Assembly (NCBI GenBank): GCA_014925825.1
Contig: JACGCK010000077.1
Location: 146,574-210,573 of the forward strand
Origin: Pholiota molesta
Lineage: Eukaryota; Basidiomycota; Agaricomycetes; Agaricales; Strophariaceae
Direction: 5' to 3'
Length of the DNA: 64,000 bases
Position 1 is the first letter of the stretch. Each line of letters starts with the position of its first letter. The position numbers were made by a program, and so were the translations under genes. The notes under the pieces are model-generated. The model was not told the DNA's origin. It worked only from the letters and a program-made list of their open reading frames with translations, and did not search any database. Positions 33,117-43,765 of this stretch are shown piece after piece.

Positions 33117-34729
33117 TCACGCAGGCACAGGCGCGCCCACAGGCAACGGCCCGCTCTTCCGCCGACTCCCCCTCCGCGCCCTCTTCTCCTCGCTCCGCGC
33201 CCTTTTCTCCTCGCTCGGGGTCGGCGCGCTCAGCGCATCGCGCCACGCGCGCAGCTCCGCGTCCTTGGCGAACGACACGTACAGCACCTCCGACTGCCGC
33301 GGGTGCGGCTGCGCGGCGGGGGTGGCTTTGGGGGTGAACTCGAGCAGGAGAGTGGTCGTCCGCTTGGGGTCGGGCGTGATGCGCGTGAGGGTGGGGAGGG
33401 GGATCGTTTTTGAGGGAGGTGAGGTCTGTGGAGGGAATTGATGGTGAGTAAAGAGTTACGGGAATAGATTGTGGACATGATAGATGGTTGATTGAATGCA
33501 AAGCGAAGAAGGTGGCAGGGATTATGATAGCGGCGAGAATAGCACGAGTGTGGATCAGCTCAGCTGCACATAATGACCCTCGGTTCCATCCATATCTACA
33601 GGTAACGAAAATGCTGATTGATGGATGAGAGGAATGCAGCAGATGTATCTCATATGCACCCCAACCACAATTCCCCAGCGATGAAAAAAATAGAACCATG
33701 GAATAGCGGTAAGAATAGCACGAGTGTGCATCAGCTCAGCTGCTCGAAATGACTCCGGGTTTCATCCATATCCACAAGACAAGAAAAACTCTGATTGATG
33801 AATGGATGAATGGCAAACATATCTCATGTGCACCCCAAGCACAAATCCACAGCAACAAAGAAGGAAAAAATAGAACAAAATTACCCACCTTGTCAGCACC
33901 GCGATGGATAACGAGCACCTGCCCATTCAGGCTGACCCAGCGCATCTTAGCAAGCCAGCGCGAAAACACCCCGCTCTGGGCCACGAGATACCTGCCCTCG
34001 AGCGCAGGCAGCGCCGAGCCCGGCGGCGACGGTGTCTTGCTCACATTCAGCGAGATAACCCCCGACGTCGGCCGCGACCGCGGCGCCTGCACGATCAGCG
34101 TCGACGCCTTCGGGGCCGACGACCCCGCCGCCGCGGACGACGACCCGCCCCCGACGATCTCCGCGTATATAGGGAGGATGCTGGCGTCCCCGAAGTTCCC
34201 GGCGACGTCCGCGCCGACGTGCGCCTTGTGCACGAAGCCGAAGGGCGACGAGCTGGCGCCGCCGAGCTGCGGGGCGCGGCTGTAGATGTCGTCTTGCCAG
34301 TCGTAGAGCTCGGAGTCGGCGGCGAAGGAGAGGTGGAGGCGGCGCTCCTTGTCGGTGCCTCCGGGTGCGGCGACGCGGATGGAGAGGGCATGTGGGGAGA
34401 GGTCGGTGCGGTCGATGGCGGCGACGGAGGTAAGAGGAATGCGAGTACGTCTGCTAGATGATGGCTAGTAGGGAGTGGGTGCAAATAAGTGTGAGTGTGA
34501 ATGTAAATGTGATGGAAGGGAGTGCGAGACGTACGTTGATGATGGCGAGAGCCTCGGCATCGAGCTCGAGCCGCCGTGGCTTCCAAGATGCGCCGCGAAA
34601 AGCACTGCGCTCGCGGATGTCGGCGGGCCCGCTGCGAACGATTTTGAGAGGCATCTTGGACGCCTTGGCGGGGAGGGGGCGCGTCAAGGACGCTGTGGGC
34701 TTGTAATCCATGCTGTCGTGGCGGGACAT
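33117..34729 (-). CDS. PH-CRIB-PH protein, PAK-like regulatory region without kinase
   Basis: The model is complement(join(33117..33425, 33889..34464, 34535..34729)), 359 codons. A first PH domain spans intron 1. It begins around KIVRSGPADIRERSAF and ends with the kinase-family hallmark LHLSFAADSELYDWQDDIYS. It is followed directly by a CRIB/PBD-like motif, SSPFGFVHKAHVGAD, which in PAK/Cla4-type proteins binds GTP-loaded Cdc42 or Rac. A Ser/Ala-rich linker leads to a second PH-like domain (GRYLVAQSGVFSRWLAKMRW...VLYVSFAKDAELRAWRDALS) and a basic tail (RARRGSRRKS). No kinase domain follows, unlike in PAK/Cla4. A membrane-bound Cdc42/Rac effector or decoy is inferred, not shown. It lies tail-to-tail with HET copy 4. 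The 463-bp second intron carries a tandem duplication. Confidence 0.8.
33527..33880. repeat. Tandem duplication (~175 bp x 2) inside the PH-CRIB-PH intron
   Basis: 33527-33702 and 33705-33880 align along their length: AGAATAGCACGAGTGTG, ATCAGCTCAGCTG, CATCCATATC, TGATTGATG, ATATCTCAT-TGCACCCC. The copies have diverged by substitutions and small indels. No exon is evident in either. Confidence 0.7.
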
Positions 34730-34978
34730 GCGCGGGGGATTGTGGTGGGAGACAAGAAGGAAGAGGAGTGGGACAAAAAGGGAGCGAAGCGGAGTGGGTG
34801 GTGGTGAAAGAAAAGAGACAAAGACAGGGACACTCCCAGTCACTCTGTCACGCTACAAAAGGAGGAACCCTCCGCACCCATCAATCACGCTAACCCGGTT
34901 CTCCGCGCCAAAATATATCTATCGCCGGCTAGATGGCCACTCAAGGCGCCTTCTGAGGCGAGCACGGTTGGGCCCGTA

Positions 34979-35965
34979 GGGCTGGGTTTTTTATTGGTAT
35001 GTTAATAACACCTATATTTATCACACGTGATTAATGTGTTAATAACATATATCACACAGAGGGGGTCAAAATGGGCGGTGATAAATTGTGATAAACTATA
35101 GACAGTCAGAGGATGATCTTCAACAAATCGTGCAGCAAAAACTTCAACCAAACTACAGTTTGCACTGACTTTAGGGCAGAAAGCCAAAAAATGTGACTGT
35201 GATGGGTGACCAAAGCCCGGGCCGTGATTTTGTAGTCTATATCTGGTACAAATCTAATATATGTGACGTCTATGTGACAAGTGTTTGCCCAGAAAGCCTC
35301 TGTCCAATGCGGAAAATGAGTGCATGGGCATCCTACACTGATCCTACAGCTCTAAATAAAGCCTTAAACCGCCCAATTATTTGAAGTTCAGTGCCAGTGT
35401 GAATTCGGCTGTGTTATTTTGACTCGCAGTTATATATTAGATTGCAAGTACCAGCCATTTGCCAGCCATTACTTCAACATTTATGATCATTACCAGCATC
35501 GATTCATTGATCATTGCCTGAAAAGATAAGTCTAGATACATTTTACATACTCTTTGCATAAATTACAGCCGTAACTACTCGATTATCTGGCACTGCTGGA
35601 GGTGATCATTGTTCCATGTAAAAACAGCCCGGAAAAAGTGTATTTTTAACCTGTTGCATAGGCTGTTCCCAGAAAAAACTTAGGGAACAGCCTTGAAACC
35701 TGTTCACAATAGGCTGTTTCCAAAAGAAACAGTCATTGCCTCCAGCAGTGTGGGGAAGGTCATGGTATGACCTTGTTAGAGGTTCAGGAGGCTCAAATTG
35801 GCCGATTTTGCTGCCAAAATCTGCTTGCGGAGGACGGATTTTTTGATTATGTAACACGTAGTTACGTAATAAAACACTGTTAATAACAGGTGTGATTAAT
35901 ACCCCTTGAGGAACGAAAAATTTATCACATTTCTAACAACGGCAAAATAATAAATAACCCAGCCC
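34979..35965. mobile_element. 987-bp TIR element with TA target duplication
   Basis: The left end GGGCTGGGTTTTTTATT and the inverted right end GGGCTGGGTTATTTATT match at 16 of 17 positions. TA is duplicated at 34977-34978 and 35966-35967. The interior is AT-rich, contains further palindromic stretches (TTAATAACA-type) and repeats of AGGCTGTTYCC, and has no transposase. A nonautonomous Tc1/mariner-like element is the likeliest class. Confidence 0.65.
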
Positions 35966-35967
35966 TA

Positions 35968-38195
35968 GGTTGGGGGGATGGGTAGGGCGGGCCCATATCA
36001 ACCGCGCAGGCCACAGGAATCACCACACGGCCGCGATGACGGCCGCGACGCGCTTGGGCCCCGCGCCCCGTGCAGGCCACCGCCGCCGAGTCCGTTCCCA
36101 TGCGGCACCTTCTGAAACAACCGTTATTGTTACCCACCGTGATTCTTGGCCAAACCCATTCGCGTATTACTAGTACCCGTGACACGCGCTGCGTCGTCCT
36201 TCCCCACCCAGTGTCAGTCCAGCTCAGCTTATTGTTGTCAGTCGTATATAGTAGCACGCTTGGTAGGCGCTCTTACTCCTTAGATAGAGCCCAATTGGTT
36301 TTATCAATTGACCGGATTTGAATTTGAACCCTCCTTGGAAGATCCACCCAAGCCTACGAGACCATCGCGCCATCCGATCTCCGTATGTCCGCGCCACCCT
36401 TATACTACTTACTTAATAGCAATCAAAACGACTAAACACGCGCGCGCACATATCCAATTCTCGGATCCCACTGTCACCCCATCGCCTCGCCTCCCGCCCC
36501 CCGTCCGGCGCCCGCAAACGCTGGCCTCGTCAGCGCTTCAAGCATCAGCTTCAGCCCCTGTCTACTCTTGCACTATCCGATCGATCATGATCGCTCCATG
36601 CGGCCCTACGGTGACATAAAGTCCGAGCTAGCCCTAGCTAGGCAAAAGCTCGGTGGCATAAACAACATTTAGCACAGATCAGCACACTATCTAAATTAGC
36701 CCACTAATTGGCCTGCATTAACGCGGCTCTTCACATCCTAGATTACACACCCCTACGAACACGGACAGACCCCAAGAATAGTCCAAATCCCAGAGTACTT
36801 CAGACTGAGCGAAACGCGACGGACGCGGTGTGTTTTAATGAGATTATATTGTGTTCGGTTATTTTTATGCTCTTGCATAAGTAGGCAGTAGTAATATACC
36901 CCTTCATGCCATAGATGAACTCGCAGCAGATATCCGATGCCTGCAGGTGACGCGAATGATTTACTCTAGACCATACACATACATGAATACAAGGGCGGCC
37001 CCATACATCAGCATCAACATCCAGCCACAAAACCATCCACTCTGCCGCTTCAGACTCGAACCGTACCCGGAATAAAGCCATCTAATACCACCCCCACCAC
37101 CACTACCATCCAGTCTAAGATCCTCTAGATCCTCTAGAGCCGCAGGGCCACTAAACATCGACGTTGATCAATCACTCTGTTCGCCAACTCTGCTGAGTTG
37201 GACATACTTACACCTCGACAGACCCCAAGTACAAATCGGGGATCCCATACAGATCAACTCACCCCCCCGCCGCGGCCCCGCACCTACGTAGCCCCGTCCA
37301 CCCAAGTACATCCCGATTCCCACCACACATAAGTAGAAGTAAGTTAAGTACCTAGCAATCCCCGCGTCGGCGCGTCCATAGATCTCCGGCCCCGCGCTAG
37401 TACCGTGCCCAAAGCAGGCCAGATGCCCCTTGAAGCTTGAAGCTTGAAGGCTTGAGACTTGGAGCTTGATGCAGGCAGGCCGCAATACATACATAGCCAT
37501 CTGGTCCATGACATGAGGAGAATGTGTCTTCCCTAAGGTCCGGGACGCGCCTTCCACACTAAGCGCTGCCAATAAAACATGGACGGAAACGCTGCCTCGT
37601 TCCCCAGAGCGAAGGCGTGTCGCGGATGGATATAGTATCAGTGTCGTTCGAAACGAGCCGTTACTTTTCTCAGTATGTAGTCCTCTACATACCCGACTGA
37701 ACCGCGCGCCCAAAAAAAAAATTCGCCCAGACCCCCTCGTCCAAATACGTGAAAGTAATTCCCCGCTCGAGTAAGTACCCAACCTCAAGCGCTTATCCGA
37801 TGGGAGCTAGGTAAGAATCTATGAGCACTTACACACGGATCGTGACTATCAGATCAACCTAGAGCACATCAGAAAGCTATTAGCAAGCTATTAGTATCAG
37901 TATCGAATGTATATTGAATCACGCGTTCGAGACAGGCGCTCAAGCGCTCAAGTGCAGAGACGGCCCGGGCCGCGGGCGCTAAAGCACGCAGCCCTCCATA
38001 TCCTACTCGCCCAGTCATTCAACGCACCTACGACGCCAAGTGCATCTTAACCGATAAATCCAGTATTGTCTGTACCGTCGGGCGCATATAAGAGAGATCC
38101 ATAACACATCAACAAAAACACGAATACAATCATATTCAAAACAGGTGTTTCTGCACGGACCAGCACATTCCCTTCCATAAAATCCATTCAAGTAT
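35968..38195. other. Gene-free interval
   Basis: No supported gene was found in 2.2 kb. A 206-codon minus-strand open frame (37168-37788) has no recognisable domain and includes a simple CTTGAAG-rich repeat. A weak tRNA-like A-box/B-box pair lies on minus at about 36310-36375. Confidence 0.5.
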
Positions 38196-39718
38196 TCACA
38201 CGCCTCCAGCCGACGCCGGCGCCTTCACCTCCATCGCATGCCCGTCGATCGTCCTCAACCACCCCGGGCGGCTCTCCAGCGGCACCGATGCATGCCGCGT
38301 CGTCGCTGGGTCCCCGTACTGCCTCACGTCCTCTGCGTACACCCGGCCGAACGCGCTAACAGGTCACAGAAGAAAAAAAAAAAGAAAGCGTCAGCTTTCA
38401 AGAAGCTGCCCGAAAGAACGGAGGGCGCGACTCACTTGGAAAGCTCGATGGAATCCGCCGATCGCGCACGCGCTCTCGCGAGGGTCTCGTCCACCGCCAT
38501 CCAATAGTCCGCGGTGGGACAGGTGACCAGACAATGGCGCTACGCGATGTCGATGTGAATGTCAGGACCGAGACCGGGATAATGGTTGAGAATAGGAAGA
38601 AGCGGGTGGAGACTCACCAGGAAAGCCACGCGCATCCAGAGCTGCAGGGTGGGCGGGACGGCGGTGTGCGCGATGAGCGCGTGCGTGAGGTCGGCGACGT
38701 TGCGCGTGGGCGCCGCCTTGTCGTTCGGCGCCCCCAAAGAAGCTTGGATCTGGGAGACGACTCGGCGGTTAGCCTGCCACCGTCTTATAAACATTGGATT
38801 GCCTACCTTTTGCTTGATCACCGCCCGGAATGAGGTCAACTGATTGGAGATGGAAGACAGCACCTCATTCACTTGGAGCACACCCTTTTCAGGGGGCAGG
38901 TCGGCGACGTTGAGGTCCTCCATAGCTTTCTGCAAAGCCAGCAGGTGAGTGAAAATCCAACCGACGAAACTGAATACCAGCTCAGCACATACCAGGATCT
39001 GCTCTGCACAGTTACCGCGATACGCGGTAATATTCGGCGAAAGCAGGAAGGCCTTCACATATGAGCCAATAGTTTTCTTTGCGGGACCCAGTCAATGGAA
39101 GTAGTCAGGAATAAAGAACGACGCGCACCTTGAGCTCGTCAGAGAGGGTCCAATTCCCAGGCCGGTGTGTCTGCTTGAAGAGGTCCCGTATCTCAAGTAA
39201 CAGCACATATTGAAGAGCATCGCGTTCTTCAGCATTTTCAGTCTGAACAAATGTTAGCAGAGTCCAGAAGTAAAAAAAATCAAATACATTGCAAAAGCGA
39301 TCCAACTGTGCTTCGGCACCAGGGCTGAGTTGAGTAGTGCGCTTGAAGAGGTTGCCGAAGTGGGACAATCCTGTGTTGGGTGTTGAGGAACCGGTTGCTG
39401 GCGAAGGCGGAACAGGCTGTCGAGCCCCATTTTCGTCTTCGATGAGTTGAGGAGTGCGCTTGGCAATGTTGCCGAAGTGGGGCGATCTCGCGTTGAGCAA
39501 TGAGGAACCGGTTGCTGATGCTTGCGGTTGTACAGGTTGACGAACCCCATTTTCATCCTCGATAGCATCCGCGACATTGATCGTCAGATTCAAAGTCTAT
39601 TATATGATAAGCAAGAACTTCGGAGCTGTACAACGCAGATTGCACTCACCAGTGAGCTGCGGTCATCAGCAGGAATGATGATGTCGATGGAACGATTTTC
39701 TATGTGTTGAGTAGCCAT
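38196..39718 (-). CDS. Uncharacterised protein with two 40-residue tandem repeats
   Basis: The model is complement(join(38196..38355, 38436..38539, 38618..38749, 38807..38929, 38993..39076, 39129..39242, 39288..39596, 39650..39718)), 364 codons. All seven introns are GT-AG with consistent phase. The 45-bp intron 2 is in frame and stop-free, so retention is possible; it has a CTAAC branch-like motif. Two tandem 40-residue repeats start at about residues 36 and 76 (EDENG-RQPV ... HFGN--KRT-QL). The rest is predicted mainly helical (GVLQVNEVLSSISNQLTSF). No signal peptide or membrane segment is seen. I do not recognise the family and assign no function. The consistent exon phases over eight exons make a real gene likely. 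Confidence 0.8.
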
Positions 39719-40869
39719 CTGAGGGAGTCGCAGACAATAATGACCACAATGTCGAGACAAGGTTTAAATACATTTTGCCTTGGAAAAGCGTTAAAGGGAT
39801 GCGGTGGCTCGGAGGAAAGCAACAGGCCACAAAGCCACAACAAAGTGAAGCGGTGCTTAGACTGATTCCTGAGCGAGGGCCGTGTCACTGCTTCTTTATG
39901 CAACCCAAATGTGAGGTGGGCCCAAGCCCAAGACCACGAGGATACGCCGATATTTCCATCGCAAGGAAGTACATACGAGAATGATGAAAGTGAAAGAGAG
40001 AGAAAAATAGCCGATAGTCACCACCGTAGTGGGACTCGGCCTATCCCGAAACAGACTTGGTGGCCTGAGGCCAGATGGGCCACCCGCCCTCCTCCCTTTT
40101 TCTTTGTTCAAAATTTACAGGGCCGTAGGATAGGTTACCGTTTGTACTGTGTCACAGTGCCACTCAATAATTTTTTTTTCTCGGTTGAATTCTGGCTTAT
40201 GCCATTATTCGGTCGGATCATGTCGTCTGAGTCCGAGCTCACTGTAACATCGCCGTTTTGACGCTCAGATATATTCCGCGTAAACTCGTCGAAAATATAT
40301 TATCTAGGTGTAAGTAGGTCTCAACAATAAATCCCTCATCGCAAAAAAAATTACACATACAGCCTCTCGAAGTCCTGCAGTCCAGATCAAAAAGCAGTAA
40401 ATGCCAAGAATGAACGAGCGACACCTTCGTAGATTGAAGGAAAGAGGCGGAAGAGCCATGTATCTAACTGCATATTTTAACGACCAACACATATCAAAGA
40501 CGTATATGCTACCCATCAACAAAAGGCCGACAAGGGAAAAGGAAAAAAAAGCAAGAAAGATCGGCCAGATGTATTAGAAAGGGGTCACGAGGGCAACCAA
40601 AACCAAAACCAGAAAAAAATGGAAGGGTCAAGGTAACGGTAAAAGTATGAAAAAAGAGAGAAAGAAAGAAAGAAAATGCGAAACCATAAGAAAGAGAAGA
40701 CAAAGAGAGGAAGGGATCGTCCATGCCTGTGCTGTGCTATGCTAAATGTAATAGTAATAGTAAATATATGCATCCGAGAGCGAGTCGTCGTACGTGCGCG
40801 CGTCATTATCAACCAACCAAAAAACCCCCCACTAAAAACTGTCCATCCACAATCCACACCCGCCCCGGC
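39719..40869. other. Intergenic region between the unknown protein gene and CHS7
   Basis: This is 1.15 kb of AT-rich sequence with homopurine stretches, holding the 5' flank of the unknown gene and the 3' flank of CHS7. The open frames on minus at 40.5-40.86 kb are pyrimidine-biased and show no domain. Confidence 0.5.
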
Positions 40870-42611
40870 CTAATACCGCTCCCCGCTCCCAGGCGGGTAC
40901 CGCTGCCCCCCCTTCGCGCCGTACAGCTGCTGCCCACTCACGCCCCCAACCAGGCTCGGCGCGTTCCCCCCGGGCCCGCCGCCGCCGCCCGACTTGTACC
41001 CGGGATACGGGATGCCGCCCCCGTGCTGCTGCTGCTGCTGTCCGCCCGAGAAGCTCGACGGGTACCCCGGCAGTGGCGGGGGTACAGGGTACCGCTCCGC
41101 GGACGAGGAGTCCTCGTCGTAGTCCCCGCCAGACGGCGCGAGGAGCGGGTCCTTGACTTCCCAGACCGCGGCCTTGGAGCCGACGGAGAATTCAAGGTCT
41201 TCGCGCTGGAAAAGGGGGAGGATGTCAATATGGGTTTGGGATGCACAGGAGAAGAGATGGGGGAGGGCAAAGGATGAGAATATGTGGGGTGCAGGATATA
41301 CTTGGGTGAAGATAGATGCCCACATTATGACCCGACAATAGAAGGTGCTTCAATGGTCGTCGCGCAGTGTCCCAGCATTGCAAAGACGACAATCATCGAG
41401 CACCCAATGATGGATCCAGATGCGCATCTATCCACTGCATAATTCCCGCACCTCGAATCGCAAAAGGAGGAGAAATGAAGGGAAGTAGACACCTCTCCAC
41501 AAAGGAAACGAAAAGAAAAAGAAAGAAAGAGAAAGAAAGAAGGACAATAGACGTACTGTAATATCATCCCAGTACTTATACACCATCATCACGCTCAACA
41601 ACACACACAGCGTGAAGAAAAACAGCCCATCGATATAATGCTTGATCGCATCGCAAATCGTCACGCTGAACGCAAACAGCAGCACCTGTCCGCCAGCGAA
41701 GAACGCCGTGCCGAAGACGATATCGCCGATCGGCCACCGGTCCTCGAGCGTGCGGAAGACGAGGATGAGCTGCAGGACGATGTAAATGGGAACGCAGACG
41801 ATCGGCCAGATCAGGTAGATGATGAAGAGCGCGATCGGCTTGGTGTAGTTGAATCCGAATTGTTGCTTGAAGGTGGCGATGGCGACGAAGAAGGAGACGC
41901 CGAACACGAGGAGACATGCGATGCGCAGGAACTAGGGATGGAGAAGCATGTTAGTGCGCTTGCGCGAAGTGAAGCAATGGGGTGGAAGGCGTACCCATAG
42001 AGAGAGTGGTGTACCGTCTTCTGCGAATTGGAAGCCGACGAAACCGTTTATGAGTATACAGCAATATGCAGCCGCTACTAGGCCTGTATATGCTGCCGCA
42101 AACCACTGAAAATAAGATAAAAATTAGTTGATGCAGCTCCTCGGAACGAGAACGAATGTGCGTACGGGATATGTTGCATTAGCCGTGGGGATGACGCCAG
42201 AATCGAGGAACAAAGCGAGAAATTCGGTAGCCATGTACATCCAGAAGAACGTAACAATTTCTTTCCTGCCCACCGCGGTGTATTTACTCCGAATGTGTAG
42301 GATCATGATTGCGGTCATGATGATGGCCACGATATGTACGAAACACGTTGCTGTTAAAAGAATAGGTAAGTTTTCGTTCGTTATCATTGAGGGCTGAGAT
42401 GAAAATAGCATGGAGAGGAAGGGAGGTGGAAGATGAACGATAATGAGATGATAAAATACGTACACGGTTGGAAAATCAACGTGCCCCCGACATCAACATT
42501 TCGGCTGTAGCATTTCGGCTCGACTCCCTGAGCTGAACCAACAAGTGGGCAAATAACGAGGGCGGCGGTCTCGCAGACGCCATTAAAGGACCCAAATTGG
42601 ATCCCTACCAT
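40870..42611 (-). CDS. CHS7: Chitin synthase export chaperone CHS7
   Basis: This is an ER-resident polytopic membrane protein needed for exit of a class of chitin synthase (Chs3 in yeast) from the ER. The model is complement(join(40870..41205, 41557..41931, 41995..42105, 42166..42350, 42464..42611)), 384 codons. Family hallmarks are visible in order: [20 protein letters not shown] and [19 protein letters not shown], then [70 protein letters not shown] and [11 protein letters not shown]. About seven hydrophobic helices are visible. The cytosolic tail of about 85 residues is Pro/Gly/Gln-rich and ends in SGERY. The last intron is 351 bp, far longer than the others (53-113 bp). No damage is seen. 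Confidence 0.93.
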
Positions 42612-43765
42612 ATCTGATTAGCGCGTGGGTATGTTGAGGAGAATTTGGCGGAGATGAGAGCTAAGGTAGCAAGAATAAAAAAGATGGATGAAAAACGACG
42701 CTGGATCTTAAAAGAGGACAGGAGAGGAGAAAAGGTTTGGATTTGAACTTCGGATGCGGCGATGCGGCAGGGTTCAGCCAAATCCGAAGGGTGGTGCGGC
42801 GATTAGGCTGGCCTGAAATATGGTCGTTCAATATCGGTGGGTTAAGTTGCAAGAGAATCCGAAAGGAATATAGGATAGAAGGTGGACACGGTAAGTCAAT
42901 GCCGCAGGTGCTGAGCAAATTACGATAGACCTTGCTCACTGCCTCTGAATAACGCTCTGAGCTGCCTTTCTTCTATCCGTCACTCCACTTCAGTTCTGAA
43001 TCGACCTCTTGGTACTCTGTATCGATATACCGGCGATAATATCCTCCTATAAGAATACTAAATCGTCCGTCGAGGAGCCGTGAATGAGTCCTGGTGGCAA
43101 GCCCGTCTGTTGTCCTGGCAAGCCCAACTCCTAGGTCCGTCGAAAAGAGTAAAGAAGGAGGGAAGGGCCCAAAACGAGAGATGGGTATGTGTTGGGTGAG
43201 AAGCCCTGTGGATGGCGGAGGGTGAGGGCGAGCTGGCAGCGTACGCCGACGAGGATGGGGATGGGGAGACGGTGATGGGTGGGAGTGGGAACGACGCCAA
43301 GCTGCCAACCACAGCAGAGGACCCCGGCCACTCACATTACATAATGCAACGTTTGCGCTGCCGCAACCGAACGGGCTTGCCCTTGAACCTCTCCAACGAA
43401 CGTTCGCCTTGAACATTTCGATATCCAGCGTCAGCTTCAATACTTGCCTCATTAGCCTCCTTCTGCTCAAAGACTCTCAACACTGTCCCCCTGGGCACTC
43501 CGCTGGCGGGCGCTGAGCGAAAAATACATGGCATTGCGGTATAAGTAAATGACTTGATTGACAGGCTACAGATTTGCAACAGATCTTTGATTCGTCATTG
43601 CACACGGGCGAGCAAAATTAATTGAAAGTAAGTAATATTTGAACAGTAAGACAATAAATTGTCCATATAACGTTTTCACCAGTGTGGCCGAAGCAGTACT
43701 TCGCATAACTCATCTGACCTTCAAACCTGAGCCACTTGTCCTTGTTTCTATATCGTTATCAGCCT
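42612..43765. other. Intergenic region between CHS7 and the DUF6534 gene
   Basis: This is the 5' flank of CHS7 and the 3' flank of the DUF6534 gene. Several open frames of 60-165 codons overlap here on both strands, but none shows a domain or splice-consistent extension. Confidence 0.5.

Noticed and set aside
33904..34461. 185-codon plus-strand open frame
   Set aside because: Antisense shadow of the GC-rich middle exon of the PH-CRIB-PH gene; the minus frame has the domain motifs.
37168..37788. 206-codon minus-strand open frame
   Set aside because: No domain, no splice-consistent extension, contains a CTTGAAG simple repeat, and many residues come from restriction-site-like palindromes; treated as chance.
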